From CAXSBR01 sp964236495 (GTDB lineage Bacteria; Actinomycetota; Actinomycetes; Mycobacteriales; Jatrophihabitantaceae): DNA of 64,000 nt. Below the pieces are notes generated by a model that did not search any database, was not told the DNA's origin, and saw only the letters and a list, made by a program, of their open reading frames with translations. The stretch is taken from NCBI GenBank assembly GCA_964236495.1, contig CAXSBR010000003.1:62001-126000 (forward strand). Reading direction: 5' to 3'. A program made the position numbers and the translations under genes. Of the stretch, positions 62,251-64,000 are shown piece after piece; positions within the stretch are counted from its first letter, which is position 1; each line of letters begins with the position of its first letter.

Positions 62251-62571
62251 GTGAGTATCTCCACGCACGTGCTCGACGCGGCGATCGGCCGACCCGCCGC
62301 GGACGTACCCGTCCGTCTGGAACGACGCTTCGGCGATCAGTGGCATGAGGTGGCCCGCGCCAGCACCGACGCTGACGGCCGCATCGGCACTCTGACCGCT
62401 GACGCCGAGGCAGGGCTCTACCGAGTCAGCTTCGATGTCGAGGGCTACGCCGGCGACGAGGCGTTCTACCCCGAGGTGACGGTGACCTTCCGGATCAGCG
62501 ACGCCGACGCCCACCACCACATTCCACTGCTGCTCAGCCCGTTCGCGTACTCGACCTACCGGGGCAGCTGA
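62251..62571 (+). CDS. uraH: 5-hydroxyisourate hydrolase
   Basis: HIU hydrolase (transthyretin-like) opens 5-hydroxyisourate to OHCU. The 106-aa protein has STHVLDAAIGRPAADVPVRL at the start, and ends in the diagnostic YRGS. VTVTFRISDADAHHHIPLLL carries the third His region. GTG start at 62251 with weak SD. Together with the preceding gene it makes the two enzymes that follow uricase; no uricase gene is in the window. Confidence 0.95.
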   Translation: MSISTHVLDAAIGRPAADVPVRLERRFGDQWHEVARASTDADGRIGTLTADAEAGLYRVSFDVEGYAGDEAFYPEVTVTFRISDADAHHHIPLLLSPFAYSTYRGS

Positions 62572-62590
62572 GGCGAAATCTGACCGAAAC

Positions 62591-62616
62591 CCGCACCAAC
62601 GATATTGCTGGTGCGG
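62591..62616 (+). other. Hairpin after the HIU hydrolase gene
   Basis: CCGCACCA and TGGTGCGG are perfect complements around ten bases, 20 bases after the uraH stop. Only a weak T-rich stretch (CATTTATGTTG) follows, so it may be a weak terminator or an RNA-stability hairpin. Just after it the 9-base word GTGGTCGCA occurs twice in tandem, with a partial third copy. Confidence 0.45.
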
Positions 62617-62676
62617 TCTGCATTTATGTTGTGGTCGCAGTGGTCGCAGTGGTCGATCGGGCTGGAGGTGACGCGA

Positions 62677-64000
62677 GTGCTGGTGATCGAGAACGGCTAC
62701 GTCGCCACCGTCGACGCCGGCTCCACCGAGCACGCCGGCGGCCACCTGGTGATCGAGGGCAATCGCATCGTCGCCGTCGGTGCCGGACCCGCGCCGGCGG
62801 AGTATGCCGCCCGGCGCGCCGACGTCGAACACGTCGACGCCACTGGCCTGCTGATCACCCCCGGGCTGGTCAACACCCACCATCACCTGTACCAGTGGAT
62901 CACCCGCGGATACGCCACCGATGACACACTCTTCGGCTGGTTGACCACGCTCTATCCGGTCTGGGCGCGCCTGGACGAGGAGCTGGTGCACGCCGCGGCC
63001 GCGGCCAACCTGGCCTGGCTGGCGTTGAGCGGCACCACGACGACGACGGACCACCACTACGTCTTTCCGGTCGGCGCCGGTGACCTGCTGGCGGCCGAGA
63101 TTGCCGCGGCGCAGCGGGTCGGGCTGCGGTTCCACCCGACCCGCGGCTCGATGAACCTGGGCCGGTCCGCCGGCGGGCTGCCGCCAGATTCGGTCGTCGA
63201 GGACCACGACGCCATCCTGGGCGCAACCGAGGCAGCCATCGACCGGTGGCACGACCCGTCGCCGGACTCCATGCTGCAGATCGCGGTGGCGCCGTGCTCG
63301 CCGTTCTCGGTGACCGCGCAGCTGATGCGCGACTCGGCCGCGCTCGCTCGATCCAAGGGCGTGCGCCTGCACACCCATCTGGCCGAGACCGTCGACGAGG
63401 AGGACTTCTGCCGCGAGACCTACGGCCGCACGCCGACCGAGTACGCCGAGGACCTGGGCTGGCTGGGCGAGGATGTCTGGCTGGCCCACGGCGTGCACCT
63501 GGCCGACGACGCCATCGACCGGTTGGCCGCCACCGGCACCGGGGTGGCGCACTGCCCGACGTCCAACGGCCGGCTCGGCGCGGGCATGGCCAACGTCGCC
63601 GGACTGCTCGCCGCCGGCGCGCCGGTAGGACTGGGCGTGGACGGCTCGGCGTCCAACGAGTCGGGCCGGATGGTCGACGAGCTGCACCAGGCCGTGCTGA
63701 CAGCTCGCCTGCGCGGTGGACCGCTGGCCCTCACGGTGCGCCAGTCGTTACGCATGGCCACTCTGGGTGGGGCACGATGTCTGGGCCGCGACGCTGATCT
63801 CGGCTCGCTCGAGGTCGGCAAGCTGGCCGACGTGGTGCTGTGGCGGGTGGACGACCTGGGCGGTGCCGGCATCGCCGATCCGGTCTGCACGCTGGTGTTG
63901 GGTAGTCCCGGCGTCGAGCGGGTGATCGTCGATGGAGCGGACGTAGTGCGCTCGGGACGGCTGGTCACCGCCGACGTATCGACGTTGCGCGACGGCGCGC
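62677..64000 (+). CDS. 8-oxoguanine deaminase-like amidohydrolase, 3' end outside window
   Basis: No stop codon occurs before the window end; about 441 residues are visible. It starts VLVIENGYVATVDAG after GGAGG eight bases upstream of the GTG at 62677. Metal motifs of the 8-oxoguanine deaminase/hydroxyatrazine ethylaminohydrolase group are complete: TPGLVNTHHHLYQW, HTHLAETVDEE, WLAHGVHL and LGVDGSASNES. Such enzymes turn 8-oxoguanine into urate, feeding the HIU/OHCU steps. The nearest known alternative is another cytosine-deaminase-like amidohydrolase. Confidence 0.9.
   Translation, partial: MLVIENGYVATVDAGSTEHAGGHLVIEGNRIVAVGAGPAPAEYAARRADVEHVDATGLLITPGLVNTHHHLYQWITRGYATDDTLFGWLTTLYPVWARLDEELVHAAAAANLAWLALSGTTTTTDHHYVFPVGAGDLLAAEIAAAQRVGLRFHPTRGSMNLGRSAGGLPPDSVVEDHDAILGATEAAIDRWHDPSPDSMLQIAVAPCSPFSVTAQLMRDSAALARSKGVRLHTHLAETVDEEDFCRETYGRTPTEYAEDLGWLGEDVWLAHGVHLADDAIDRLAATGTGVAHCPTSNGRLGAGMANVAGLLAAGAPVGLGVDGSASNESGRMVDELHQAVLTARLRGGPLALTVRQSLRMATLGGARCLGRDADLGSLEVGKLADVVLWRVDDLGGAGIADPVCTLVLGSPGVERVIVDGADVVRSGRLVTADVSTLRDGA

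Overview
The window is very GC-rich, gene-dense bacterial chromosome. Gene order points to a free-living actinobacterium: secF-secD-yajC-ruvBAC-yebC-pdxT on the left, and a secA-hpf-comF-lpqB-mtrB-mtrA...ahcY-manA-tobH-Trm112-manB block that mirrors the Mycobacterium tuberculosis Rv3235-Rv3257 neighbourhood. I see no tRNA, rRNA, CRISPR array, prophage or insertion sequence. Family placement (Jatrophihabitans/Nakamurella-like) is only a guess.

Layout. (1) 1-7.3 kb, minus strand: Sec translocase accessory genes, the ruvCAB Holliday-junction operon behind a perfect LexA box, yebC and pdxT. pdxS is not beside pdxT. (2) 7.4-14.2 kb: a PQQ-like membrane protein, a DUF2236 protein, a glycine-rich membrane protein, a PHP phosphoesterase, a bacterial PH-domain protein, a 51-residue membrane peptide and CorA. 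(3) 14.3-19.3 kb: a minimal type VII secretion pair, with a WXG100 gene divergent from a 1500-residue FHA/FtsK (EccC/EssC-like) ATPase. (4) 19.4-27.9 kb: pruA, a conserved hypothetical gene, a WS/DGAT acyltransferase, orphan CpaE-like and SAF/CpaB-like genes, a small AlpA/BldC-like HTH protein, a LysM protein and an Rv3235-like protein. (5) 27.9-47.1 kb: the secA-mtrAB-ahcY-manB core. A type-2 acyl desaturase and an Excalibur protein sit where other actinobacteria carry tmk. The ahcY reading frame is open through an upstream MerR-type DNA-binding domain. (6) 47.3-64 kb: a PhyH dioxygenase, then a purine-nitrogen salvage region. It holds an ABC importer, ureABC-FGD, an adenosine-deaminase-like protein, a nucleoside phosphorylase, allantoicase, allantoinase, OHCU decarboxylase, HIU hydrolase and an 8-oxoguanine deaminase cut by the window end.

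The last block encodes most of a route from imported purines to ammonia: deamination and phosphorolysis, then HIU to OHCU to allantoin to allantoate to ureidoglycolate plus urea, then urease. Uricase/xanthine dehydrogenase and ureidoglycolate lyase are not in the window.

The most unusual features are: the MerR-AhcY continuous frame with a strong internal start; two copies of a roughly 43-bp palindromic element bracketing the Excalibur gene; a dispersed roughly 48-bp repeat in three copies, one of which forms the C-terminus of UreD; 18-bp tandem repeats running from the mtrA stop toward mtrB; a roughly 290-residue disordered tail on SecD; a decayed GNAT gene upstream of secA; and several simple-repeat tracts at gene ends.
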